The notes: a model not told the origin generated them from the sequence alone. DNA of 64,000 bases from Chryseobacterium indologenes (GCF_002025665.1 NZ_CP018786.1:1550001-1614000), one strand, 5' to 3'. Positions 44,887-52,824 are shown, counted from the first letter of the stretch. Numbers and translations are program-made.

Positions 44887-45162
44887 TAATTATGATAAAG
44901 ATCAGTATATTTACCAGTACAAAGATCATTTGGGAAATGTCAGAGTTTCTTATGGAAGAAACAGCGCAGGCGCTCTTGAAATTACAGATGCAAACGACTA
45001 TTACCCATTTGGGATGAATCATCTGAAGACTGGAAATGCGTTCTTTGGATCTGGTAGTTATAAGAATTATAAGTACAACGGCAAGGAGCTGCAGGAGACG
45101 GGTATGTATGATTATGGAGCAAGGTTCTATATGCCGGATATTGGAAGATGGGGGGCGTAGAT
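44882..45162 (+). pseudogene. Orphan RHS core fragment of cassette 4, frameshifted at its end
   Basis: The open frame runs from 44882 without ATG (IYQYKDHLGNVRVSYG and DANDYYPFGMNHLKTG), through [19 protein letters not shown], then stops at TAG in the sequence GATGGGGGGCGTAG. The other three cores read GRWGV(V/I)(D) here. One missing base in the G6 run (45150-45155) moves the continuation into the frame of the next feature. It is either decay, a sequencing error, or slippage. Confidence 0.7.
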
Positions 45163-45909
45163 CCATTGGCTGATATTCATCCAAATATGACACCTTTTAG
45201 ATATAGCTTTAACAATCCTATTAATGTGATTGATCCTACAGGGTTATTAGAAGATGATTGGGAATTAAACGCTGTAACAGGTGATTTAAAGAAGGTAACA
45301 GAAAATGATAAACCTGATGTTCTATATGTAGTAAATGAAAAAGGTAAAAGAATTACAGATAAGGGAAATACAGTTAAATTTACTATGGAAAGAGATGAAC
45401 AAATTGAAGAAAGGGAAATTGTATCTGAAAATGTAAAATATAATCCTAAGCCTGGTGTAGATGGCGAAAAAGAAGTGAAATATGAATCTTACAAATTTGA
45501 TAATCAAAGTAAAGGTAAAAGTTTTTTTGAATTTCTAGCTAAGTATTCTAATGCAGGAAATGAGTTTGATTTGTTTCAGTATACACAAAATGGTATAGAT
45601 AAAGCTCTTGTTGGGAGAACATTACAATTTTCTTATTTAACTCGCTTTACTCAGGATTCTAATAATCCTAAACAATATGATTTTGGTGGTTTTTTGCCAA
45701 GTATAGGATTAAAAACAGGACTTTACAATAGAACATCTAACTTACCTGGAGTTGACAGTAGCAAGAATATATTTACTCATTCTCACCCAGGAGATGGGAA
45801 AAATCCTGAAGCTTCGCCAGCAGATATTAACACCGCTAAATATAATTCGTTACCTGGTATATTTAATGTATATAGTGGTGGGGTATATAAAGAAATACCT
45901 AGAAAATGA
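45148..45909 (+). CDS. Orphan RHS tip cassette 4: second JAB-like toxin domain
   Basis: The 253-residue frame starts inside the core (VDPLADIHPNMTPFRYSF, then INVIDPTG) and has a tail clearly related to that of the main RHS protein: DDWELNAVTGDLKKV, TMERDEQIEER, SNAGNEFDL, TQNG, VGRTLQF. The JAMM part reads THSHPGDG, then S and AD at the same spacing as in the main toxin. It is out of frame with its own core because of the G6 frameshift. ATGA at the end overlaps the next gene's start. It appears to be a diverged duplicate of the main tip. Confidence 0.8.
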   Translation: MGGVDPLADIHPNMTPFRYSFNNPINVIDPTGLLEDDWELNAVTGDLKKVTENDKPDVLYVVNEKGKRITDKGNTVKFTMERDEQIEEREIVSENVKYNPKPGVDGEKEVKYESYKFDNQSKGKSFFEFLAKYSNAGNEFDLFQYTQNGIDKALVGRTLQFSYLTRFTQDSNNPKQYDFGGFLPSIGLKTGLYNRTSNLPGVDSSKNIFTHSHPGDGKNPEASPADINTAKYNSLPGIFNVYSGGVYKEIPRK

Positions 45910-46673
45910 AAATACTAAAATACCTCATATTATTCATTGGAAGTCTTTACTATTCTCAAACTGTAAATGATAATGCAAAAAAAAATTATTATCAAAAATT
46001 GATAAAAGACAAATTTGTAACAATGGAAGTTTACAAAGGCAATAAATTATCTCAAAAATATAGTTATGATAAGAAGAATAATAAAGTTATTTTGTATGAC
46101 GATAGCTACAAACAAGAGATACCTAACTTTCTTTACAAAGAATATAAATTAGACTCCCTATATAGAATAGAAGAAGAGAATGTTATTGCTAAAAATGATT
46201 CTATATCTAAGCAAAATATTACATATACAAATAAAAAATATGAATATCATGAAAACTATACTGTTGTAAATTATCTGAACAAAGACAGTAATCCTTATAT
46301 GAAAGAATATACTTTCTATGACAATACATCACGAATAAAAGAAAGCATTCTTTTTTCATCACTAGTGTTACAGAAAAGAACTACCTATTTATATGATGAC
46401 AAAAAGAATAAAATAATTAGTGAAACACAAACATTCACACACCCAAGACAAACATCAACTAACTATAATGGAGTAGATAAATATGGATATGCAATAAGTT
46501 ATTCAGCTATTTTGAAAGTTCAAGTATCAATGGATAAAAATCAAGAAATTAAATCTGGAAAATTTTTCTATGAAAATCAATATGACTCAAAAGGAAACTT
46601 AATCAAGATTTTTAGTAAATCAAAAGACGGAAAGAAAGAACTAATTGAGGAGAGAAAAATAATGTATGAATAA
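45906..46673 (+). CDS. Candidate immunity protein for the cassette 4 JAB-like domain
   Basis: A 255-residue secreted protein with a signal peptide (about 1-17, FIGSLYYSQ), paralogous to the product of 41189-41962: both have a KYSYDKKNNKVILYD-type phrase and the late SKGNLI and IEERKI blocks. It overlaps the toxin frame by 4 nt (ATGA). Immunity role inferred from position and from the parallel pair at the other end of the array. Confidence 0.7.
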   Translation: MKILKYLILFIGSLYYSQTVNDNAKKNYYQKLIKDKFVTMEVYKGNKLSQKYSYDKKNNKVILYDDSYKQEIPNFLYKEYKLDSLYRIEEENVIAKNDSISKQNITYTNKKYEYHENYTVVNYLNKDSNPYMKEYTFYDNTSRIKESILFSSLVLQKRTTYLYDDKKNKIISETQTFTHPRQTSTNYNGVDKYGYAISYSAILKVQVSMDKNQEIKSGKFFYENQYDSKGNLIKIFSKSKDGKKELIEERKIMYE

Positions 46674-46733
46674 CCCCGCTGGCGCGAGCGTCCCGCTCAT
46701 ATATCCACAAGCAGTTGTTTTGCTGTAGAAAAG
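46674..46733 (+). repeat. Cassette-boundary element, copy 2
   Basis: Starts directly after the last immunity stop with CCCCGCTGGCGCGAGCG and continues with a GCAGTTGTTTTGCTGTAG part. It is a diverged copy of 43281-43349. It leads straight into the 22-nt array. Confidence 0.7.
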
Positions 46734-47026
46734 CCCTTGTACTGCTGTGAAGCACTTATAAACACCCTCCAGACCCTTAGATAAGTCCCTCTCACCACTT
46801 TAACAAGCCTCTCCACCCACTTCATCAAGGGTCTCTAGCCAGTTCAGAAGTTGCTCCAGCCTCTTAGTCAACTGTCTCTAGCCCGTTCCATAAGCCTCTA
46901 TACCCTTTATCAAAGGGGTTAGAGACCGTTATGTAACTCCCTTCAGCCCCTTGTGCAACTGGGTATACCCCCTTACCCAAGGGGGTGGAGGGGGGTAGGT
47001 AAGGGGGATAGTACGTTGTGAAAATA
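46722..47026 (+). repeat. Degenerate 21-22 nt tandem repeat array, about 14 units
   Basis: Cutting the sequence every 21-22 nt aligns about fourteen units with the core (Y)CTCYAG-CCC-NTT-N4-AA(G/C). Good examples start at 46765, 46787, 46809, 46831, 46874, 46939 and 46961. Only a few units are 21 nt. The period is not a multiple of three and stops occur in the frames, so it is not coding. Units are diverged, so it is old or under structural selection. The composition (C/T-rich, then G-rich) is unlike the rest of the window. Confidence 0.75.
46968..47007 (+). repeat. C/G-rich inverted repeat at the end of the array
   Basis: CCCCCTTACC (46968-46977) and GGTAAGGGGG (46998-47007) are perfect 10-nt arms around a G-rich loop with runs of five and six G. 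It could fold as a hairpin or a G-quadruplex. Confidence 0.7.
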
Positions 47027-47059
47027 GCTGGTGATCGCATCTTCTGATAGACTTTAAAT

Positions 47060-47094
47060 AAAACCTCCGCTTCAATTCATTGCAGCGGAGGTTT
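47060..47094 (-). terminator. Terminator of the MerR-type gene
   Basis: AAACCTCCGCT and AGCGGAGGTTT arms; T's follow on the minus strand. Confidence 0.85.
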
Positions 47095-47111
47095 CTATAT
47101 TTTCAGAGAAA

Positions 47112-47456
47112 TTATTCGTCTTCTCTTTCTCCCAAAGACTCTTTCAGCTTAATCAATTCGGCTTTTACAAATTCCAGGCGGTCAATTAGAGTAATGGTTT
47201 CAGAAATTTTACTGTTGGTGGTCAGGGCAACACGGGCTCCGTCAAGGGTATATCCTTTTTCTTTTACCAGATGGTAGATCATCTGAAGGTTTTTGATGTC
47301 TTCAGGAGTGAAATATCGGTTTCCTTTTCTGTTTTTTTTAGGCTTGATAATCGGGAATTCCTGTTCCCAGTAACGTATTAATGAAGTGTTTACATCAAAT
47401 GCTTTCGCAACTTCTCCTATAGAATAATACAGCTTATCAGGTAAATTTATTTTCAT
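47112..47456 (-). CDS. MerR family transcriptional regulator
   Basis: A 114-residue regulator. The MerR winged helix-turn-helix is clear (YYSIGEVAKAFDVNTSLIRYWEQEF), followed by PKKNRKGNRYFTPEDI and a short coiled coil for dimerisation. ATG 47456 is chosen because it follows an AGGAG site and the promoter; the longer frame from 47567 would begin upstream of the promoter. No effector-binding domain is present, so the signal is unknown. It is divergent from an AraC-type regulator. Confidence 0.88.
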   Translation of the reverse strand: MKINLPDKLYYSIGEVAKAFDVNTSLIRYWEQEFPIIKPKKNRKGNRYFTPEDIKNLQMIYHLVKEKGYTLDGARVALTTNSKISETITLIDRLEFVKAELIKLKESLGEREDE

Positions 47457-47474
47457 TTTACAACTCCTAAACTT

Positions 47475-47506
47475 CAAAGATAAAAATTTTTTAAAGTTTA
47501 ATCCAA
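47475..47506 (-). promoter_or_regulatory. Promoter of the MerR-type gene
   Basis: On the minus strand TATCTTTG (47475-47482) follows TTG (47504-47506) after 21 nt, a consensus match. Confidence 0.75.
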
Positions 47507-47633
47507 AATATATTGTAAAAAGTGCGGTAATACTTTGTTTCAAAGGAATTGATGGGGTTAAATTCATCCTTCAAGAGCAAACGTTTGTTGTAACAGATAT
47601 AAAGGTTCATGATATACTGGTTCTTTTTTTGTC

Positions 47634-47641
47634 TAAATTTG
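47634..47641 (+). promoter_or_regulatory. -7 element of the AraC-type gene
   Basis: TAAATTTG matches TAnnTTTG and lies 26 nt before the ATG at 47668. No clear TTG is present upstream. Confidence 0.45.
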
Positions 47642-47667
47642 TGAATTCTTACGATACATAAATATAA

Positions 47668-48549
47668 ATGAATCCAATTTCTGTTCTTCATATCGATCTT
47701 TTTCAGGCAGGTAAAAATACTTCTGATTTTTATTTTAATACGATGAAGAATCATTTGGTGGTGGGACATCGTCATATAGAGAAGCCTCACAGACATGATT
47801 TTTATGCTGCTGTTTTTTTCACTAAAGGAACAGGCGTACATGAAATAGACTTTCAAAGGTATGAAGTTTCGGAAGGAAGTCTGTTTTTTCTGTCACCAGG
47901 ACAGATTCACAGTTGGGAGCTATCGGAAGATATTGATGGGTATATTTTCTTTTGTTCTCAGGAGTTTTATGAAATGCACTATGTGAATCAAAAACTGAGA
48001 AACTTCCCTTTCTTTGGATCTGTATCTTTTCCGAGAAAACTTCAGTTGGATGCTGGTGAGCTTAAGAAAAATATTAGTTTATTTCAGGAATTGGGAGAAG
48101 AACATCAGACTAAAAGTATCATGAAAGAAGGGCTGATTTTATCATTAATGTCTCAGATTTTCATCAATGCTGCCAGATTGTTTTCAAAGGACTTTGATAC
48201 AATGGATTCAACTGCCGGCCTTTCTTATTTTAAACATTATCAGGATTTTGAAAATCTGATCGAACAAAACTTTACAAAACATAAATCCATTACCCATTAT
48301 GCCTCTTTATTAGGGATTTCATCCAAACATCTGAACAGGATTGCCCAGACTGTTGTTCAAAAAACAGCCACTGATGTGATTACAGAAAGGGTAGTGCTGG
48401 AAGCCAAAAGAATGCTTATGTACCTTGATGAAAGCCTGGTAGAAATTGCGTTCCGTTTAGGATATGAAGAATATTCCTACTTTGTAAGAGTATTCCGGAA
48501 ATGCTCCGGAATGACTCCTACGCAGTTCATGAGGAAATATAAGGCTTAA
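47668..48549 (+). CDS. AraC family transcriptional regulator
   Basis: A 293-residue regulator. The N-terminal cupin half (HRHIEKPHRHDFY, then FFLSPGQIHSW) senses a ligand, and the C-terminal part (about 190-290) carries two helix-turn-helix units: ITHYASLLGISSKHLNRI and LVEIAFRLGYEEYSYFVRVF, ending in the AraC signature GMTPTQFMRKY. Target genes are not shown by context; a repeat element and CcoG follow. Confidence 0.92.
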   Translation: MNPISVLHIDLFQAGKNTSDFYFNTMKNHLVVGHRHIEKPHRHDFYAAVFFTKGTGVHEIDFQRYEVSEGSLFFLSPGQIHSWELSEDIDGYIFFCSQEFYEMHYVNQKLRNFPFFGSVSFPRKLQLDAGELKKNISLFQELGEEHQTKSIMKEGLILSLMSQIFINAARLFSKDFDTMDSTAGLSYFKHYQDFENLIEQNFTKHKSITHYASLLGISSKHLNRIAQTVVQKTATDVITERVVLEAKRMLMYLDESLVEIAFRLGYEEYSYFVRVFRKCSGMTPTQFMRKYKA

Positions 48550-48587
48550 TGAGTGTAAAATTTAAAGTTTAATGGAGAGATTGTTGT

Positions 48588-48644
48588 AAACCACCCCGTC
48601 AAAAATTCTTTGAATTTTTGCCACCCCTCCAGAGAAGGGGAATT
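48588..48644 (+). repeat. Dispersed palindromic repeat family A, copy 2
   Basis: AAACCACCCCGTC, AAAAATTC..GAATTTTT, GCCACCCCTCC and AAGGGGAATT, near-identical to the copy at 8698-8755 read on the minus strand. It lies between the AraC and CcoG genes. Confidence 0.85.
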
Positions 48645-48701
48645 AGGGAAATATCAACTACTTTTTCTGATCCTCACAACCTGCCACCTACTATCTGCCA
48701 C

Positions 48702-50144
48702 CTAAAGAGCTAGCTTAAACGGTCCTTCAAAAGTGGTTTCAAAAGAATCTACCAACTGGCCTTTTTCATCAAACACTCCGATGACCATATTCTGTTTTGA
48801 GAACTTAATTTCTTCTTCAGGGAAGGAAATATTGATGTTTCCTTTAAGGATTTGATCTCCTTTCAATATGATTTTTTCAGAACCAAAGTAAGTGATCTCT
48901 GCATTTTTTGGAGTAATGACTTTTATGGTAAGCGTTTTTTTCTCGTTGGATTTATTCAGAAGAGTGTAAATAAAGGTGTTGGTGATTTTACCATTTTTAA
49001 CAAAGAATGTAGAACCTGCCGGTTTGATGAATTTTGCTTCCATAGAACCACGGTCGTACATTAAAAATCCTAGGAATCCGATTAATAATGCAAGGATAAC
49101 GGTTGTTGCTTTCATTCTCGGGGTAAAACGAAATTTATCCTGATTTTCAATTTCGGCTTCCGTTGCATAACGTACCAATCCTTTAGGCAAACCAACCTTT
49201 TCCATGACTTCATCACAGGCATCAATACAGGCTGTACAGTTTACACACTCCAGCTGCTGGCCGTTTCTGATATCAATTCCTGTAGGACATACCACAACGC
49301 ATTGGTTACAGTCGATACAATCTCCTTTTCCTGCAGCTTTTCTGTCTTCATTATTTCTCCATTTTGCACGGCCTTCCCCTCTTTTAAAATCATAATATAC
49401 ATTGATGGTTTGCTTGTCAATCAATACTCCTTGCAGTCTTCCATAAGGGCAAACCAGTGTACAAACCTGCTCACGAAGCCAGGCAAAAACAAAGTAAAAC
49501 GTCATGGTAAAGAAGATCATCACAAGAAACTTCAGTGAGTTTCCTTCTGGCCCTTCACTCATAATACGGAAAACTTCTTCGTACCCCACAATATACATGA
49601 ACATAAAGTGAGAAATAATCAGTGAAATAAGAAGAAAAACAGACCATTTAGCCAGCCTTTTTCGTATTTTCTCTGCATCCCATTCCTGTCTGTCAAGTTT
49701 CATCTGTTTATTTCGGTCACCTTCAATCCAGTATTCGATTTTGCGGAAAACCATTTCCATGAAAAGAGTCTGCGGACATAGCCAGCCACAGAATATTCTT
49801 CCGAAAACTACTGTAAATAACATTACAAAAATCACGGAAGTTACCGCTCCTAAAGCAAGAATGAAAAAGTCCTGCAGGTAGAAAGGTTGTCCAAGGATAA
49901 AAAACTTTCTGTCGATCACGTTAATGAGAAGAAAAGGATTGTTATTGATCTTTACAAAAGGCAACCCAAAGAAAATCGCAAGAAGAAGATAGCTGGTGTA
50001 ATTTCTGTAGTTGGTATACTTTCCTTTAGGTTTTCTTGGGAAAATCCATTTTCTTTTCCCGGTTTCATCCATGGTTCCTACGGAATTTCTGAAATCTTCA
50101 TTTTCAATTTCCAAAGACTTGATATTGTTGGACTCTGCGCTCAT
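48702..50144 (-). CDS. ccoG: Cytochrome c oxidase accessory protein CcoG
   Basis: A 480-residue membrane iron-sulfur protein (RdxA/FixG-like) needed for assembling cbb3 oxidase, probably in copper reduction or delivery. It has about five membrane helices, the early CGWLCPQTLF motif, and two ferredoxin-type clusters in the middle (CIDCNQCVVVCPTGID and CVNCTACIDAC). The C-terminal part is a periplasmic Ig-like domain (TIKVITPKNAEITYFGSEKI region). No cco oxidase genes are in this window, so it is separated from its operon here, or is a second copy. Confidence 0.95.
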   Translation of the reverse strand: MSAESNNIKSLEIENEDFRNSVGTMDETGKRKWIFPRKPKGKYTNYRNYTSYLLLAIFFGLPFVKINNNPFLLINVIDRKFFILGQPFYLQDFFILALGAVTSVIFVMLFTVVFGRIFCGWLCPQTLFMEMVFRKIEYWIEGDRNKQMKLDRQEWDAEKIRKRLAKWSVFLLISLIISHFMFMYIVGYEEVFRIMSEGPEGNSLKFLVMIFFTMTFYFVFAWLREQVCTLVCPYGRLQGVLIDKQTINVYYDFKRGEGRAKWRNNEDRKAAGKGDCIDCNQCVVVCPTGIDIRNGQQLECVNCTACIDACDEVMEKVGLPKGLVRYATEAEIENQDKFRFTPRMKATTVILALLIGFLGFLMYDRGSMEAKFIKPAGSTFFVKNGKITNTFIYTLLNKSNEKKTLTIKVITPKNAEITYFGSEKIILKGDQILKGNINISFPEEEIKFSKQNMVIGVFDEKGQLVDSFETTFEGPFKLAL

Positions 50145-50399
50145 TGTTGTATGCTATAAAGTATTTTTGGTACAATTTTCATCCGGATTTATCATTTTTT
50201 TTAAGATATTTTTCTTTGAAAAAAGTGATTGATCCTGTTACTGCAAAGCTCCGGATTATATCTTTTTATTACTAATATGATCTACGTCCAAAATAGGATA
50301 ATTGGGACATTTTGCTTCTATAGTTTTTATTATATCAAAATGAGAAAATGTTTTGATGCTTTTGAGTCATATCGTAAATTGCAGCTTTAAAAATGAAGC

Positions 50400-51293
50400 A
50401 TGAAGAATATCTTTAAAATAAGTATGATTGGTTTGGTTTTCGCATTGGTAAACTGTCAATCAGTAAATTATAGTAAAATGTTTTATGAAGGAGTACAACT
50501 GGAAATGGTTTCCGACAAGTTCAGTTTCACAGAAGGACCATCAGCAGATAAAGAAGGGAATGTTTACTTTACCGATCAGCCTAACGATAAGATTTATTAC
50601 TGGGATTGGAAAAGCAATAAAGTGATAGAGTTTTTAGATAAAACGGGAAGGGCAAACGGAACGCACTTTGACAAAGACGGCTATTTAATTACCTGTTCAG
50701 ACGATCAGGGTGAGATCTGGAAGATTTCCAAAGATAAAACAGTAGAAGTTCTGCTAAAAGGTTTTGAAGGAAAAAGACTGAACGGGCCCAATGATGTCTG
50801 GAATGATGAAGTGGGAGGAATGTACTTTACAGACCCTTTGTATGAAAGAGATTACTGGATTGGATTTAAACAGGAAATCCAACATAAAAGTCTTTATTAC
50901 AGGGACAGAACAGGAAAAGTTACGAAACTGGATACCTTCACACAGCCCAATGGAATTGTAGGAAGCGAAAAATTAAAGAAACTCTATATTTCTGATATTG
51001 ATGCCGGAAAAACCTATGTATATGATATACTGGGAGAAGGAAAATTATCTGAGAAAAAACTCTTCTGTGAAATGGGTTCAGATGGAATGGAGCTGGATAA
51101 ACACGGTAATCTTTATCTGACAGGAGATGGCGTTCATGTTTTCAGCCGTTTGGGAAAGAAAATTTATCATATTTCTATTCCTGAGAAATGGACATCTAAT
51201 GTGGCTTTTGGAGGAAAAAACAATGATATTCTGTTCATTACTGCCTCGAAATCTGTATATACTTTCCCTACCAGAGTAAGAGGAATAAAATAA
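50400..51293 (+). CDS. SMP-30/gluconolactonase-type lipoprotein
   Basis: A 297-residue protein with a lipoprotein signal (VFALVNC). The rest is a six-bladed SMP-30/LRE-type propeller: FTEGPSADKEGNVYFTDQ, LNGPNDVWND, GGMYFTDPLYERDYW, TFTQPNGI and DGMELDKHGNLYLTGDGV. The acidic and Asn residues of these blocks bind the divalent metal in the family, which hydrolyses sugar lactones or similar esters. Substrate unknown. It is monocistronic with a terminator. Confidence 0.88.
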   Translation: MKNIFKISMIGLVFALVNCQSVNYSKMFYEGVQLEMVSDKFSFTEGPSADKEGNVYFTDQPNDKIYYWDWKSNKVIEFLDKTGRANGTHFDKDGYLITCSDDQGEIWKISKDKTVEVLLKGFEGKRLNGPNDVWNDEVGGMYFTDPLYERDYWIGFKQEIQHKSLYYRDRTGKVTKLDTFTQPNGIVGSEKLKKLYISDIDAGKTYVYDILGEGKLSEKKLFCEMGSDGMELDKHGNLYLTGDGVHVFSRLGKKIYHISIPEKWTSNVAFGGKNNDILFITASKSVYTFPTRVRGIK

Positions 51294-51314
51294 GATTGTG
51301 ATATCTTTATAATA

Positions 51315-51344
51315 AAAGAGCTCTGAAATTTCAGAGCTCTTTTT
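51315..51344 (+). terminator. Terminator of the SMP-30-type gene
   Basis: AAAGAGCTCTGAAA and its complement form a perfect palindrome followed by T's. Confidence 0.9.
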
Positions 51345-51354
51345 ATGTTTGTTG

Positions 51355-51410
51355 AAACCACCCCGTCAAAAATTCTCTGAATTTTCGCACCCCTCCGGAG
51401 GAGGGGAATT
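51355..51410 (+). repeat. Dispersed palindromic repeat family A, copy 3
   Basis: AAACCACCCCGTC, AAAAATTC..GAATTTTCG, CACCCCTCC and GAGGGGAATT. Compared with copy 2 it has one base fewer in the second half. It lies between the SMP-30-type and helicase genes. Confidence 0.85.
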
Positions 51411-51512
51411 CTCACAGGGGTAATTACTTTATCTTTGAAAATTTTCACAAGCTTATGTGAACTTTATATGCACAAAGTATCAACTTAAAAAAACTTTTGT
51501 GACTTTTGTGGT

Positions 51513-52820
51513 TTAATAAGCAACCTCCATTTTCACTTTCTTACCTTTCAGTTTTTCGTTCTGAAGTTTTCTTAAAAGAGCGTTTACTTTATTTCTGGCA
51601 ACGGCAACATAGGATGTGGTGTCCTTTACTTCAATAATTCCTACATCTTCTTTTTGAAGTTCTCCTTTCTTTAGCAAATATCCTACAATGTCCACTTTGT
51701 TCACTTTATCTTTTTTTCCTGCACTGATGTAAACAGTCTGGAAAGGTGTTTTTTGCGGAACTTTAGTAAATCCGGCAACACTTTCTTCGGGAGTATTATT
51801 TTTAATGAATGGGAAATTTTCCTCTTCAGTCATAATCAGGTAGACAAAACCTTTGGCATTCATTCTTGCGGTACGTCCGTTTCTGTGGATGAAGGCATCT
51901 TCTTTTGGCGGAAGCTGATAATGAACGATAGATTCTACCTCAGGAATATCAAGTCCGCGGGCAGCCAGATCGGTGGTAATAAGAATCCTTGCAGAATCAT
52001 TTCTGAATTTTAGCAAAGCACGTTCTCTTTCGTCCTGTTCCATACCACCGTGGAAGGTTTCTCTGTCGATTCCCATTTGGTTAAGAAGTTCAGAGATACG
52101 GTCTACGGCCTCACGGTGATTACAGAAAATCAACGTTCTTTTGTTCCCGATTTTACAAACCAGATTGAAAAGGGTATCCAGTTTTTCTTCAGGAATAGTC
52201 ATTACTTTTCTCAGCTGGAGATCCGGTTTTACATCATTTTCTTTAAGGAAACTGATTACTTTTTCATCTTTTAAGCCTGTAAAAGCCGGAATTTCATCCA
52301 TGGCTGTGGCAGATGTTAAAATTCTTTGAGAAAGCCCTTTTAAAGAATTGGAAATAAATTCCATATCATCATGGAAACCCAATTCCAGAGCTTTGTCGAA
52401 TTCATCAAGAACCAGTGTTTTAATCGTTTTTGGATCAAAATTGTTATTTCTTAAATGGTAAACAACCCTTCCAGGAGTTCCGATCAATACAGCCGGAGCT
52501 TCAATCAAATTATTAACCTCAATTTTTTTATCATGGCCACCATAGCAGACAGAAACTTTAAAATCTGTCCCCATAGATTTAAAAACCTGCTCAATCTGTA
52601 AAGCAAGTTCCCTTGCCGGAACTAATATCAATGCCTGAACTCCCTGAACATTTTTTTTCAGATTTCTGAGAACGGGAAATAAAAAAGCTAGTGTTTTCCC
52701 GGATCCTGTGGGAGAGAGTAAAACAATGTCTGTATTGTTTTCAGATGCTTTATAAGTAGATTTTTGCATTTGATTCATATCCTGAATCTGCAGTTTTTGA
52801 TAGATCGGCTGTAATTCCAT
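51513..52820 (-). CDS. DEAD-box RNA helicase with DbpA-type RNA-binding domain
   Basis: A 435-residue ATP-dependent RNA helicase. Motif I is SPTGSGKT, motif Ia VPARELALQ, motif II is LDEFD (Phe instead of the usual Ala), motif III SAT, and the late motifs DLAARGLD and HRNGRTARM. The C-terminal 75 residues (VYISAGKKDKVNKVDIVGYL, then TTSYVAVAR) look like the DbpA RNA-binding domain, which recognises helix 92 of 23S rRNA, so it probably acts in large-subunit assembly. The -7 box TACCTTTG ends only 4 nt before the ATG. Confidence 0.92.
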   Translation of the reverse strand: MELQPIYQKLQIQDMNQMQKSTYKASENNTDIVLLSPTGSGKTLAFLFPVLRNLKKNVQGVQALILVPARELALQIEQVFKSMGTDFKVSVCYGGHDKKIEVNNLIEAPAVLIGTPGRVVYHLRNNNFDPKTIKTLVLDEFDKALELGFHDDMEFISNSLKGLSQRILTSATAMDEIPAFTGLKDEKVISFLKENDVKPDLQLRKVMTIPEEKLDTLFNLVCKIGNKRTLIFCNHREAVDRISELLNQMGIDRETFHGGMEQDERERALLKFRNDSARILITTDLAARGLDIPEVESIVHYQLPPKEDAFIHRNGRTARMNAKGFVYLIMTEEENFPFIKNNTPEESVAGFTKVPQKTPFQTVYISAGKKDKVNKVDIVGYLLKKGELQKEDVGIIEVKDTTSYVAVARNKVNALLRKLQNEKLKGKKVKMEVAY

Positions 52821-52824
52821 GCTG

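Noticed and set aside
45148..45160. Programmed ribosomal frameshifting at the G6 run
   Set aside because: No slippery heptamer, stimulatory structure or expression of the cassette is evident; decay or read error is simpler.
46722..47026. CRISPR array
   Set aside because: Units are only 21-22 nt, adjoin each other, and are diverged; there are no identical repeats with unique spacers and no cas genes.
46722..47026. Integron attC sites or an attachment site
   Set aside because: No attC core sites or integrase gene were seen, and the units are too regular and too short.
51513..52820. Motif II LDEFD of the helicase as a sign of lost activity
   Set aside because: Motifs I, III, V and VI are intact, and the key Asp and Glu are kept; only the less critical third position differs.
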